The notes: generated by a model from the letters alone, not told the origin. Numbered from the stretch's first letter, positions 8,717-17,931 are shown. The stretch: 64,000 nt of DNA from Tolypothrix bouteillei VB521301 (GCF_000760695.4 NZ_JHEG04000001.1:7278478-7342477); one strand, 5' to 3'. Program-made: numbers and translations.

Positions 8717-9004
8717 TCAGGGCGATCGCTCTCGCGGAATATTTAGGTCTAAGATAACTGTTTGAGTGTCTGATAAATCCCCGACTATGCGTACTTTTGG
8801 CAAAGGAAATTCTTTGATTAAAGTAGGGGTTAATAAAATCTTTTCACCTTCAGCAACTAGTGGCTGCTCCAGCACATCAATAATAATTATCTCGTGTTTA
8901 TTTTTCAGATAAAATTCACACAACTGAATTAGATTGGAGATGGCTTGCCGAGACCTCTGTGTATACCCGGTAATATAAAGTTTGAGCAAATATTTATCAC
9001 TCAT
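8717..9004 (-). CDS. KaiB-like protein
   Basis: 95 residues, close to the usual 100-108 of KaiB. LKLYITGYTQRSRQAISNL, DVLEQPLVAEGEKILLTPTL and VRIVGDLSD align with the thioredoxin-like KaiB fold, including the PTL turn and the GDL segment of the fold-switching half. KaiB binds KaiC in the circadian clock and competes with the KaiB-like domain of the SasA kinase. No kaiA or kaiC is adjacent, so this is more likely a paralogue acting with the histidine kinase downstream than the core clock protein. That pairing is inference. Confidence 0.85.
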   Translation of the reverse strand: MSDKYLLKLYITGYTQRSRQAISNLIQLCEFYLKNKHEIIIIDVLEQPLVAEGEKILLTPTLIKEFPLPKVRIVGDLSDTQTVILDLNIPRERSP

Positions 9005-9278
9005 CAGTCTTTTAAGTCATAACCTATGTATATTTACTTTTCTTCATCAGAGTTATTATAAGTTTGAGTAATATTTTTTTATTCAAACCAACGAAGTATT
9101 TCTCTTAACCGATAGTTAGGGAGGCGGAGCTTCTGTAGTATGCCAATGAGTTATTTTAATTCCGTCAAAATGGTTACAGACAAGGTACCTAACTTCTTAA
9201 ATTAGTTGAGACTTTGAGCCTTTCAATTCCTATAAAACAGATAGGATTGCTATAGATAAAGTAGGCACGATTATTTGA

Positions 9279-10016
9279 TTGAAGATGCTGCAAATTCGTT
9301 CTAAAACTCAGAAATGGCAACTGCCATTATGGTCGATTGTTATCAGTCCGTTTGTAATTTTGTTAATAGGAACTGTCAGCATTACTAGATGGTTATCTTG
9401 GCGAAGCGAGCAAGAAGTTATTTATGGTACAGTTAGTCAATTGCAAACAGAAATTAGCAATCGCCTCCATGAAAAATTAGAGAATTATCTAGAAGCTCCC
9501 CGCATTATCAATCACATTAACTCGACTGCTATTGAACTCAAGCAGTTGGATCTCAATCATAGCTTTGCCCGGTTTTGCGGATACACTGCACATCTTAAAG
9601 GACGGGCAACAATTATTGTTGCGTTAACATCAAGTGCGCTCGAAGAAAACAAAGCTCTTATGCTTTCGGCTGGGTGTGATGATTTTGTTCGCAAACCATT
9701 TCTGCAATCTGTCATTTTTGAAAAACTGGCAGAATATTTACATATTTCATACATCTATCAACAGATAGATGACAAAAAGTCAAATAAAGATATTTCTTTT
9801 GCTGAGATTCAATCACATCTTTCCAAAATGCCCAGATCTTGGATTGTTCGACTTCATCAAGCTGCCACCCTTGCAGATTTAGACCTGATGATTCCTTTGA
9901 TTCAAGAAATTTCTGAATCAGATTGTATGATATCAAATGCACTCCAAACTTTAGTGAATGACTTTCAGTATGACTGCATAATGTATATAACTCAACAACT
10001 TATAAAACGCGAATAG
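9279..10016 (+). pseudogene. Hybrid histidine kinase with large internal in-frame deletion
   Basis: 245 residues joining two ends of a normally much larger protein. Residues 1-90 are the N-terminus of a membrane sensor: TM segment LWSIVISPFVILLIGTV, then the start of a periplasmic Cache-type domain. From about residue 102 the sequence jumps to the end of a receiver domain (IIVALTSSALEENKALMLS, then DDFVRKPF with the conserved Lys) and the usual C-terminal tail. The sensor core, PAS, HisKA, HATPase and the phospho-Asp of the receiver are missing. It cannot act as a kinase; a residual membrane decoy role is conceivable but unsupported. Confidence 0.75.
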
Positions 10017-10083
10017 CAATTGCGTTTACTTTTTGGAGAACTCAGAACCATAAACTTCTTTTTATCTAGAACTGCAAATCATT

Positions 10084-11886
10084 ATGGCTGTATGTAAGGG
10101 TGACATTTTGATTGTTGACGATACACTAGAGAATTTAAGATTTTTGTCAACAACGTTGATAGAAAGGGGATACAAAGTACGGAGCGTTACGAGTGGTGCC
10201 ATGGCACTTGTTGTGGCACAAACTGCGCTCCCCAATTTAATCTTGTTGGATATTAGGATGCCAGAAGAAGATGGTTATGAGGTTTGCCAGCGTCTAAAAA
10301 TGGATACACAGACGCGTGAAATTCCCGTGATTTTTTTAAGTGCTGCCAATGAAGTCATAGATAAGGTGAGGGCATTTGAGGTTGGAGGTGTAGATTACGT
10401 TACTAAGCCATTCCATTTAGAAGAGTTGCTTGCTCGCATTGATACACATCTCAGTCTTCAAGCAGCGCGACAAGAAATTCGGAAGTTAAATGTAGAACTT
10501 GAGGAGAGAGTTCGCTTGCGTACCATTCAACTAGAACGGGAGATTGTGGAACGCCAAAAACTACAGGAAAAATTACTGCATATAGCACTCCACGATAGCT
10601 TGACTGGACTATTAAATCGTGCTTGGCTTATGGAGCGGTTGCAACAGTTACTCGAACATGCACAGCAGTATCCAAATTTTTTATTTGCTATTCTGTTTTT
10701 GGATTGCGATCGCTTTAAAATAGTCAATGATTCTCTTGGGCATCTCGTAGGAGATCGACTGTTGATTGCGATCGCCCGTCGCTTGGAATCGTGCCTTCCT
10801 CCAGGTAGTACTCTAGCTCGTTTGGGAGGCGATGAGTTCACAATTCTTTTGGAAAATATTCAAAATGTTCAGGCTGTAACGACAGTCGCAGAGCGCATCC
10901 TCCAAGAATTTACAATTTCATTTAAAGTCAGTCAAAGTGATATCTTTAGCAATGTCAGTATTGGAATCGTACTGGGCAATAAGAGCTACGAACAGCCAGA
11001 ACATTTACTTCGTGATGCTGATACAGCCATGTATCAAGCTAAAGGAATAGGCAAGGGTTGCTATCAAGTTTTTGACCCGGCAATGCATCATCATGCCTTA
11101 AATTGTTTGGAAATTGAAACCGATTTGCGGCAAGCTACAGAACAGAATGAACTTATTGTTTACTATCAGCCAATTGTATCCTTAACGAGTGGTAGGATAG
11201 TAGGCTTTGAAGCTTTAGTTCGCTGGCAACACCCAAAACAAGGGCTGCTTTCTCCCAATCAGTTTATCTTTATTGCAGAACAGTCAGAGTTAATTATAAA
11301 AATCGATTTGTGGGTGATGCGGGAAGCATGCCGTCAGCTTCGTCTTTGGCAAAATGAAGGATTGATTGCAGATTCCATAAAAATGAGTGTTAATCTTTCA
11401 GTCAAACATCTTACCCGTACCAATCTGATTCAAGAAATCGATAGTCTTTTACAAGAAAGTCGGTTAGATCGCCGGGATCTCAGGCTAGAGATTACTGAAA
11501 GCGGTATTATGGGAAACGCTGAAATTGCTGCTAGTATTTTAGAGCAATTAAAATACCGAGAAATCCATTTAAGCATTGATGATTTTGGTACGGGCTACTC
11601 TTCTTTGAGCTACCTACAGCGCTTACCCGTAAATACGCTCAAGATAGATCGATCTTTTATCAGTCGCATTCAAAATGACGGGCAAAATACTGAAATTATT
11701 CGAGCAATTATTGCTCTGTCAGATAGCCTGGGAATACAAGCGATCGCAGAAGGTGTAGAAACGTCTTCTCAGTTACAACATTTGAGAACATTGGGTTGTG
11801 CGTTTGGACAGGGGTATTTCTTTTCTCCTCCTTTAAATGCTGAATCTGCAATGCGGCTACTTCAAACCCCTCCACAGTGGTTGTGA
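10084..11886 (+). CDS. Response regulator with GGDEF and EAL domains
   Basis: 600 residues, cytosolic. Receiver domain 6-120 (LLDIRMPEEDGYEV holds the phospho-Asp), a short coiled coil, a diguanylate cyclase domain (about 165-330) with intact LGGDEF, and a c-di-GMP phosphodiesterase domain (about 345-590) with EALVRW, EITES, DDFGTGYSSL and EGVET. Both catalytic signatures are complete, so it could make and degrade c-di-GMP. No RxxD inhibitory site precedes GGDEF. It follows the deleted hybrid kinase by 67 bp and may once have received phosphate from it. Confidence 0.93.
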   Translation: MAVCKGDILIVDDTLENLRFLSTTLIERGYKVRSVTSGAMALVVAQTALPNLILLDIRMPEEDGYEVCQRLKMDTQTREIPVIFLSAANEVIDKVRAFEVGGVDYVTKPFHLEELLARIDTHLSLQAARQEIRKLNVELEERVRLRTIQLEREIVERQKLQEKLLHIALHDSLTGLLNRAWLMERLQQLLEHAQQYPNFLFAILFLDCDRFKIVNDSLGHLVGDRLLIAIARRLESCLPPGSTLARLGGDEFTILLENIQNVQAVTTVAERILQEFTISFKVSQSDIFSNVSIGIVLGNKSYEQPEHLLRDADTAMYQAKGIGKGCYQVFDPAMHHHALNCLEIETDLRQATEQNELIVYYQPIVSLTSGRIVGFEALVRWQHPKQGLLSPNQFIFIAEQSELIIKIDLWVMREACRQLRLWQNEGLIADSIKMSVNLSVKHLTRTNLIQEIDSLLQESRLDRRDLRLEITESGIMGNAEIAASILEQLKYREIHLSIDDFGTGYSSLSYLQRLPVNTLKIDRSFISRIQNDGQNTEIIRAIIALSDSLGIQAIAEGVETSSQLQHLRTLGCAFGQGYFFSPPLNAESAMRLLQTPPQWL

Positions 11887-12738
11887 GGCAATTGCTCGAG
11901 CTTAACTAACATATTCATGCGATTTTACCGATCTCGTACAATTTTTTTCGCAGTCAGTATAACTGATGTAGCATAGGTCTTTCAAGATAGCTTACTCTAT
12001 TCTATAGAGGAAAATATGCCAGAGACATTTTTAGCAACTAGCTGTGATTTTAGTTTATTACAAGAAATTAGTGCGTGTCTTTGTCAAACAATTATTACTA
12101 TTAGATAAAACTGAAAATTTTATCGAATTACTCTTGTCTAGAATAAGCCTCTTTTATGACTCTTACCAAATTAATTTTGATCCCCTAGTTTGACGCAATA
12201 TAAAGTTGTTAAAGATAGGATTGTTTGGAATTAAGCTTCCTACTAAACTGGCTTTCAAGCAAATAATACAATCTAATAAAACTTGGTATAAGTCTGCTTA
12301 GGCGGACTTTGTTTTTGTAGTTGCGACTTCGAGTCGTCTCGATGATTCTCTATCTAGAGTCATAAAAGAGTGATAAGGCGTGAAACCTGGAAAATGTGTA
12401 GGTAGGGCTAAAGCCCACGTTTGATGTTAGTGGGCATTTCACTTAACAAATTAGCCTAGATGGGCTAGGTGGGCATTGCCACCCAACATCAAAACGGCTA
12501 GGGAGCGTTTTCAATTGACTTGTTGAGCCTCCTAATTTTTTAGCTCCCCCTGAATCCCTCTTAAAAAGGGGGACTCAAGAGTATCCTAGGGTGAACAAAC
12601 TGGCGAGCGCGACGCCCTTACCACAAGAAGCAAAAAAAACACAAGAAAAAGAATTATTTTCAATAAAGCGAAGACTTTTGTAACAAAGCAGTTTATCAAG
12701 TATTATGTTAATAATTATAAATAATTGTAAAAAAATCT
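11887..12738. other. Repeat-rich intergenic region
   Basis: No convincing gene in 850 bp. A 30-codon frame (12016-12108) has AGAGG upstream but no recognisable product. The region holds a copy of the two-hairpin element (12283-12336), inverted copies of GTGGGCA/TGCC(C)AC with short GATGTT arms (about 12406-12490), and a CCCCCT...AAGGGGG palindrome (about 12545-12572), all of types scattered through cyanobacterial intergenic DNA. Confidence 0.5.
12283..12336. repeat. Second copy of the two-hairpin palindromic repeat
   Basis: Two stems in the same order as in the element at 6440-6554: AGTCTGC/GCGGACT, then a linker TTTGTTTTTGTAG, then GCGACT/AGTCG-type stem. The stem bases differ from the first copy but still pair, which argues for selection on the fold. 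Confidence 0.55.
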
Positions 12739-13443
12739 ATGCAGGATAAAGTCATCGTTATTGTTGGTGCCACTGGTGGTATTGGTTCAGCCCTGACTCG
12801 ACAACTAGCCCCTACAGGCGCAAAATTGGTACTGGCAGCAAGGAATGCCGATCGCCTGACGGCACTGGCGGCTGAATTACCAGGACAAGTTTTGAGTGTT
12901 CCTACAGATATTACTAACCTTCAACAAGTAGATACACTGATGTCCAAGACGCTTGCCAGTTTTGGTCAAATTGACGTTTTGGTCAATGCAGCTGGTGTTG
13001 GGATACTCAAGTCGTACAACACTTTGGAGCCTGACGATTTGGACAAGATGCTGGAAGTCAACCTTAAAGGCAGTTTTTACACCTGTCAAAAAGCAGCCCA
13101 AGAAATGCAAAAGCGCAAATCCGGTCATATTTGTAATGTTGTGGGCATTTTGGGCAAACATTCAATGGCAATGGCTGCAGCTTACTCTGCTTCTAAATTT
13201 GGTGTTGTTGGCTTTAGCAAGTGTATGGCAGAGGAACTGAAACGCTTTGGCATCAAGTTTACGTTATTCTATTTTGGTGGAGTGGATTCTCCTTTCTGGG
13301 ACAATGTGAGCTTAAAGGTAGACCGGAAAAAAATGCTCAGCCCAGAAACTGCAGCCAATGCCATTTTCTTTGCTCTATGCGCTGAACCTCAAGCAGTTCC
13401 TTTAGAAATTAATATCCAACCCGATAGTCATTTATTTTTTTAA
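12739..13443 (+). CDS. Short-chain dehydrogenase/reductase
   Basis: 234 residues, classical SDR size. The NAD(P)-binding loop VGATGGIGSAL, the NAAG motif (VNAAGVG) and the catalytic YSASK are all present, preceded by a Ser-less region (NVVGILGKHSM, where the catalytic Ser may be replaced or shifted). A cytosolic oxidoreductase acting on a carbonyl or alcohol; substrate unknown. It stands alone, with 117 bp to the HAD gene on the same strand. Confidence 0.88.
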   Translation: MQDKVIVIVGATGGIGSALTRQLAPTGAKLVLAARNADRLTALAAELPGQVLSVPTDITNLQQVDTLMSKTLASFGQIDVLVNAAGVGILKSYNTLEPDDLDKMLEVNLKGSFYTCQKAAQEMQKRKSGHICNVVGILGKHSMAMAAAYSASKFGVVGFSKCMAEELKRFGIKFTLFYFGGVDSPFWDNVSLKVDRKKMLSPETAANAIFFALCAEPQAVPLEINIQPDSHLFF

Positions 13444-13560
13444 AAGATGACTCTCCGGCTAGAGTGATAAGTAATTCAAAACACATTCATTAGATATTTA
13501 AAACCACACTTATGCATCAATTGGGATAGTCTGTAAGTAAATTTTCAGTTTTAAAAAGAA

Positions 13561-14259
13561 ATGTTAAGACTTATTACTGATTTTGACGGTCCCATCATTG
13601 ATGTTTCCGAACGTTACTACAAAGTTTATCAATATTGTTTGCAGAAAATCCAACGCCCCGGACAAGAGGTACGAGAACTATCTAAAGCAGAATTTTGGCA
13701 AATGAAGCGATCGCGTGTTCCGGAAAAGCAAATTGCTGTTATATCCGGTTTGGAAGAAGCGCAAGCGCAGGAATTTTCGCAATTGCGAAAGCAAACCGTT
13801 CATACCCAACCTTATTTCGAGTACGATACCTTAGCCCCTGGTGCTGTTGAGGCTCTGTTAAAAGTCCAAAAGGCTGGCATTGATTTGGTTGTCATGACAA
13901 TGCGTCGGGAACGGGAACTAGATTATGCTTTCAAAAAATACGATTTAGGGAGATTTTTTCCAGAAAACCGTTGTTACTGTCTGAGCAACGACTACATCAA
14001 AACTCGCGATACTGACGACAAACCCTTGTTAATGGCAAGGGCTATAAGAGAACTTCCCCCTGCATTTGACACTTGGATGGTGGGAGATACAGAAGCCGAT
14101 ATCATTTCTGCCAAAAAGCAAGGTATTAAGGCGATCGCAGTGGAATGCGGTATTCGCGATCGCTCCCAACAAGAACTTTACCAACCAGATTTAATTGTTA
14201 AGGATTTCAGTTCTGCCGTGAATTTAGTCCTAGAACAAGCATTACAGCCAGTTGGTTAA
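13561..14259 (+). CDS. HAD-superfamily hydrolase
   Basis: 232 residues. Motif I is DFDGPIID, a variant of DxDGT in which the second Asp is at the expected place. Motif II is VMTMRRERE with Thr, and motif III/IV is MVGDTEADIISAKKQG with the Mg-binding Asp pair. These mark a phosphatase or phosphoglycolate-phosphatase-like enzyme with an alpha-helical cap (about residues 20-85). Substrate is not evident. A strong hairpin follows the stop codon. Confidence 0.85.
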   Translation: MLRLITDFDGPIIDVSERYYKVYQYCLQKIQRPGQEVRELSKAEFWQMKRSRVPEKQIAVISGLEEAQAQEFSQLRKQTVHTQPYFEYDTLAPGAVEALLKVQKAGIDLVVMTMRRERELDYAFKKYDLGRFFPENRCYCLSNDYIKTRDTDDKPLLMARAIRELPPAFDTWMVGDTEADIISAKKQGIKAIAVECGIRDRSQQELYQPDLIVKDFSSAVNLVLEQALQPVG

Positions 14260-14275
14260 TTGCGAGATTGCTAAC

Positions 14276-14321
14276 GGCTAATAGCTAATGGCTAATGGTA
14301 GTCAGCCATTAGCTATTAGCC
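14276..14321. terminator. Long hairpin between convergent genes
   Basis: Perfect 18-bp stem: GGCTAATAGCTAATGGCT (14276-14293) pairs with 14304-14321 across a 10-nt loop. The arms are made of 7-nt units (AATAGCT, AATGGCT), the STRR type known from heterocystous cyanobacteria. It sits between convergent genes and probably ends both transcripts. Confidence 0.65.
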
Positions 14322-14326
14322 ATGAG

Positions 14327-14956
14327 CTACTTTAAAAAACTACTAATAAGCCATAGCAACAAGAAAGCTACAACTGTAGAGAACTGATTCTGATTTAGAT
14401 TAATAAATTGCTGTATTTGCGGTACTATCCAGGCTGCAAGAAGTCCTCCTGCTATTAGACCCAGAATTAAACCGAGAAGTGTCAATAGAACAGAACGACC
14501 AAATTTACCTTCCTTGCGACTGAGAAAATAAATACAGACACCAATACCTAACAGCAGTGTCATTTGCAACACTGGATCGCCTCCAGCTTGATAAAACACG
14601 CCGATCGTACTTAAACCGAGATACCAAACCCCTGGTAGTAAAATATCCTGAGGCGCTGGCTTATCTAATACTGTTTGCAGCCACAAAGGCGACTGCTCGC
14701 GTGGGCTCTGAGTTTCTTTGGGAGGTGCTTGTACAAGCCTTTCTGGAAACCTGATGCGTTCTGGAACTTTGATTTTGCCTTCCTGGCGCATTTTCAAGCG
14801 TTCCATTAAAATTGCATCATATGCCGCCTCTATGACTTCTAGACGCTTAGCATCGCCACTGTACTGTTCCAGCAGACGACTGCGGACATCCTGAATTTCA
14901 TCGAAGCTAGCATCCTCAGATACCCCAAGTTTTTCGTAAGGATTTTGCTCGCTCAT
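14327..14956 (-). CDS. CPP1-like (J-domain-like) membrane protein
   Basis: 209 residues from ATG 14956 (MSEQNPYEKLGVSEDASF), preferred over the ATG 24 bp upstream because relatives begin here. A J-like domain without the HPD motif occupies residues 1-70, followed by a linker and about four TM segments in the C-terminal half. It belongs to the CPP1/Cdf1 family (DUF3353). The plant member is a chaperone-like partner of protochlorophyllide oxidoreductase in plastid membranes. A thylakoid-membrane chaperone role is likely by homology. Confidence 0.85.
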   Translation of the reverse strand: MSEQNPYEKLGVSEDASFDEIQDVRSRLLEQYSGDAKRLEVIEAAYDAILMERLKMRQEGKIKVPERIRFPERLVQAPPKETQSPREQSPLWLQTVLDKPAPQDILLPGVWYLGLSTIGVFYQAGGDPVLQMTLLLGIGVCIYFLSRKEGKFGRSVLLTLLGLILGLIAGGLLAAWIVPQIQQFINLNQNQFSTVVAFLLLWLISSFLK

Positions 14957-14980
14957 GGAAGTTTGTAACTTTAGCCTCAA

Positions 14981-15647
14981 TCGGCGGCAATCTTTTGTTA
15001 AAGAAAAACTACTTTAAGTTGAAGTTGGTTGAAACGAATGCTTTGATTAATTCGTATAACCTACCTGGATATTAGCATGGGCAACTTCCATTGACCTAGT
15101 AGTTTTAACTATAGACACTTTAACACATGAAAAGAACTCCGTGTATCCCCTCATGCCGTTCCTTCACTGTGGCTTTACTCTAGAATTTGAGCAAAAAGTA
15201 CATTCAAGGCATTTTTGATGAAAAACTATCTTTTCTTTTTTAGATTTGGCAACTTAGCTGTACCATAATACTGTTTTAAATAATTAACCTCCTAATTCCT
15301 TGTGCCATAAAGCCGCATATCGATTTAAAATTAAGACTGTTTTAAATTTCTTGCATCAGGGTAGCACAGTGTCCGGGACTACCCACTTGTCATGGCTAAG
15401 GTGAAAAGCATCTGCTTGCAGGACACAAGGTTGATCGCAAAAACCTAAATTTCAGTTCAAGGGTGGCATTACCAAAGTCTTCGCGCTTTATTTTGTTGAA
15501 AATCCTGATTACTACACTAGTATTTGAATAATCAGGGCATAAGTGCCTTAGCCTTGTAAATTCATATGACTCTCAAAATGGAAACCGTAACATCTACGGA
15601 ATCCGTCTGTTAATCCTATAAATTTTTTTTTGTGCAAAGTGATGGTC
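14981..15647. other. Long intergenic region upstream of OmpR regulator
   Basis: About 650 bp without a gene. GTGTCC (15371-15376) and GGACAC near 15420 could pair to close a structured segment of roughly 55 nt, and a small ACGGA/TCCGT hairpin precedes a T-run near 15620. Either may belong to a leader or small RNA, but the evidence is weak. The region probably holds the regulator promoter. Confidence 0.35.
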
Positions 15648-16349
15648 ATGGCTCCTGCCAAGATTCTTGTTGTTGACGACGATCCTGCGGTTCGGAATTT
15701 AATCCAACGCTTCCTGATCAAACAGAGCTATCAGGTAGAAGCTGCCGAAGATGGTAAAACCGCCCTGGCCCTCTTTGAGCAGTTTAACCCCGATTTGGTA
15801 ATATTGGATGTCAATTTACCAGACGTAATTGGGTTTAACCTCTGCCAAGAGATGCAAAGCCGAAATGGCGTTTTTGTGCTAATGCTCACTAGTCGCGCCG
15901 ATGAAGCTGATAAAATTCGTGGTTTCTCAAAAGGCGCAGATGACTACCTTACCAAACCATTTGGCTTGGGAGAGCTAGAAGTCAGGGTTGCAGCCATTTT
16001 AAGGCGACAGCGTGTCGTAACTACTGCAGAACAAAAACGCCTGGTGTTTGAAAAGTTAATGATCGACCCCGTGCGGCGAGAAGTTACACTTAACAGCCTA
16101 CCAGTCCCCTTAACTGCTCTAGAGTTTGATTTATTACATTTCTTAGCTAGCCATCCAGGTCGAGTTTGGCGGCGGGCGGAACTTATTCAGGAGGTTTGGG
16201 ATTATGAATACGTCGGCGACCAACGGGTTGTAGACGTGCATATAGGTCAAATTCGCAAAAAAATTGAAGCTGATGCCAGTCAACCCGCTTTAATTCAAAC
16301 GGTACGAGGTGTTGGGTATAAGTTTGAATGCCCCACTCAACCCCAGTAG
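15648..16349 (+). CDS. OmpR-family response regulator
   Basis: 233 residues from ATG 15648 (MAPAKILVVDDDP); an upstream TTG at 15630 is possible. Receiver domain 1-120 with DDD, the phospho-Asp in LVILDVNLPD and KPF, then a winged-helix DNA-binding domain with LTALEFDLLHFLASHPG, EVWDYEY and TVRGVGYKF. It is a DNA-binding transcription regulator. No kinase gene is adjacent, so its partner is unknown. A strong hairpin at 16498-16533 may terminate the transcript. Confidence 0.92.
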   Translation: MAPAKILVVDDDPAVRNLIQRFLIKQSYQVEAAEDGKTALALFEQFNPDLVILDVNLPDVIGFNLCQEMQSRNGVFVLMLTSRADEADKIRGFSKGADDYLTKPFGLGELEVRVAAILRRQRVVTTAEQKRLVFEKLMIDPVRREVTLNSLPVPLTALEFDLLHFLASHPGRVWRRAELIQEVWDYEYVGDQRVVDVHIGQIRKKIEADASQPALIQTVRGVGYKFECPTQPQ

Positions 16350-16497
16350 GGTGAAAAAAACAATAGCATTCATTCATGTCCATTATTAGCTGCAGCAAAA
16401 CAAAGTGAATGAAAACTACTTTCTTGGGAAACATAACAAAGCTCTACGGGCTCATCTCTCCTAACTACAATTATCACTCTCTAGAAAAACTTGGGAC

Positions 16498-16533
16498 TGG
16501 CGAGTGGGGAAGTTTCCCAATCCCCACTCGCCA
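16498..16533 (+). terminator. Rho-independent terminator
   Basis: A 13-bp perfect stem TGGCGAGTGGGGA / TCCCCACTCGCCA with a 10-nt loop, followed by ATCTTTT. It lies 150 bp after the OmpR regulator gene. Confidence 0.7.
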
Positions 16534-16620
16534 ATCTTTTACAAAAAGCTGTGTTTCTTGTGACTAAGTGTCTGAGCTTTTGATATTCATTCTTTGACTT
16601 CTCCAAAATACATAGCTTGA

Positions 16621-16659
16621 AAAAACTTCGAGTGGTACACTATACCGCTCGAAGTTTTT
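16621..16659. terminator. Symmetric hairpin flanked by A and T runs
   Basis: AAAAACTTCGAG (16621-16632) pairs with CTCGAAGTTTTT (16648-16659), and the interior adds GGTA/TACC. It would work as a terminator in both directions. It also lies about 140 bp downstream of a decayed minus-strand TnpB tail and might instead be a leftover of that element's end. Confidence 0.55.
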
Positions 16660-16799
16660 ATATTTCTTCGATGTCCCTAAATTTAAAGCACGAGCGAGAA
16701 TTCCTTCAACGTTTAAGCCAATCAAATCAACTATTTCTGCCCGATTCGATAACGACAGCATCGTCCCAAAAGACGAAGGCGGTTGCACGGTATCGACCT

Positions 16800-16950
16800 A
16801 ACCATGAGATTGAGAGCGTTGTTCCAATCCCTTGGTGCTGTATATTTACAGTTCGGGCATAACAACCTTTTATTACCACCTCATTTGTCGTCTGTGGGTT
16901 CGCATTTTGGACAAGTACGGACTCCGTGTAAGACTATCTCCAAGATATCT
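16800..16950 (-). pseudogene. Decayed TnpB C-terminal (zinc ribbon) fragment
   Basis: Read on the minus strand, a frame gives CPKCEPTDDK, a stop, then GGNKRLLCPNCK and PRDWNNALNLM. This is the CxxC-x(n)-CxxC zinc ribbon followed by the RuvC-III-like RD-x-NAA-N motif that closes TnpB proteins. Just upstream, YTES is found one base out of frame, matching the YTSxxC that precedes the ribbon. At least one stop and one frameshift are present, and no N-terminal part is seen. The assignment rests on the motif pattern alone. Confidence 0.5.
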
Positions 16951-16988
16951 CTACACTCTTTCTAACCAACCGAGCAAGGTATTTTTAT

Positions 16989-17186
16989 TTAACAATGGTG
17001 AAATAAAGTTTCTAAGTAAACACGAGCCGCACGGCGATCGCTTTCTCCATTTTGAAGTAAAAACAGGGACAGAGCTGCTGTCAGGACGCGGTTTTGATCC
17101 CAATCTGGATGTGTGTCTAGATAAATTTTGAGGGATTCGTGAAGTGCTTCGGGAATTTCGCTAAAGATACCAACTGTCGTATTCAT
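16989..17186 (-). CDS. DUF2811 domain protein
   Basis: 65 residues. IFSEIPEALHESLKIYLDTH and DQNRVLTAALSLFLLQNG match the short cyanobacterial DUF2811 family. The protein looks like a small helical, ribbon-helix-helix-sized domain; its function is unknown. The ATG at 17186 has GGAGAAAC upstream on the minus strand, a good Shine-Dalgarno site. It is monocistronic. Confidence 0.85.
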   Translation of the reverse strand: MNTTVGIFSEIPEALHESLKIYLDTHPDWDQNRVLTAALSLFLLQNGESDRRAARVYLETLFHHC

Positions 17187-17931
17187 GAGATGTTTCTCCT
17201 TTGAAGTTCATCGATGGGATAACCTTGCTTGTAGTAGAGCCACCAGAGGGAAAACAAACTTAAGAGCCTTCTGAAAGCAAACAATGGATGCTTAGGTAAA
17301 TTTACACAGCAACTCAAAGGACTAAAAGAGCAAGCCGCACTATTTTGCTCTAAAAGGGGGTAGGGTTGTCAATGCTGCGAAATGTTAAGAATTCGTTTAT
17401 AAAAAATTAACGTTTACGCAAGTACAAAGGTTTTCGGTATGTTTTTGTAATACTTCGTAATATTAACTCAGTCTTTCGAGCTAGATAACGGTAGCAGTAA
17501 AAAATCCCCAATAGAGTAGCTAAAGCTTGTAACATCATCAAGCCTCTGTGGAAAACAACACAATACCTGTGGAAACCTTGTGGAATGATTGAGGAAAATT
17601 TGGACGAATGATAAGAATTACAAACATTGACCGATGACCAGTCATCGGTGACATTTGATAGTTGGTTGTCAAATTTTTAAGAAGGCAGCTTTGCTGAGGG
17701 CAGAGAGCAATGCGGTCTTGGGCTTTGCCCAAGTAGAGCAATTGCGGAAGGGCAGAAGGGACTAATTGGAAGGGGATTGGACCCTTCCCAATTTCGTTGC
17801 TCCCAATATCGTTGCATTTGGGAGAGGTTTCCTACCCGATATCTAAACAAAGGTAAGCTCTGTTTTAACTTCATCGAACCCACTTTGACCGTAAGGTAGA
17901 AGTTGCTACAGCAATCGAGGCGGTATAACTA
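17187..17931. other. Intergenic region with one palindrome
   Basis: About 745 bp with no supported gene. It holds a 20-bp dyad at 17630-17649 and purine-rich GGGCAGA-type low-complexity repeats (about 17690-17765). A 68-codon minus-strand frame there is a product of that low-complexity DNA. Confidence 0.45.
17630..17649. promoter_or_regulatory. 20-bp palindrome, possible operator
   Basis: ACCGATGAC-CA-GTCATCGGT, with 9-bp arms and a 2-bp centre, so the two halves are too close to form an ordinary RNA hairpin. It fits a dimeric repressor site better. It lies about 280 bp before the MFS gene. Confidence 0.35.

Noticed and set aside
12016..12108. A 30-codon frame with AGAGG upstream
   Set aside because: Too short to judge, no recognisable product and no conserved neighbour; left unannotated.
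15360..15430. A small RNA closed by GTGTCC/GGACAC
   Set aside because: The pairing is only 6 bp with a long loop and there is no promoter or terminator pattern; mentioned only under the intergenic entry.
16564..16788. A 74-codon minus-strand frame as a gene
   Set aside because: It overlaps the symmetric hairpin at 16621-16659 and lies directly after the decayed TnpB tail in another frame; no independent support.
17677..17883. A 68-codon minus-strand frame
   Set aside because: It consists of a low-complexity GGGCAGA-type repeat translated by chance.
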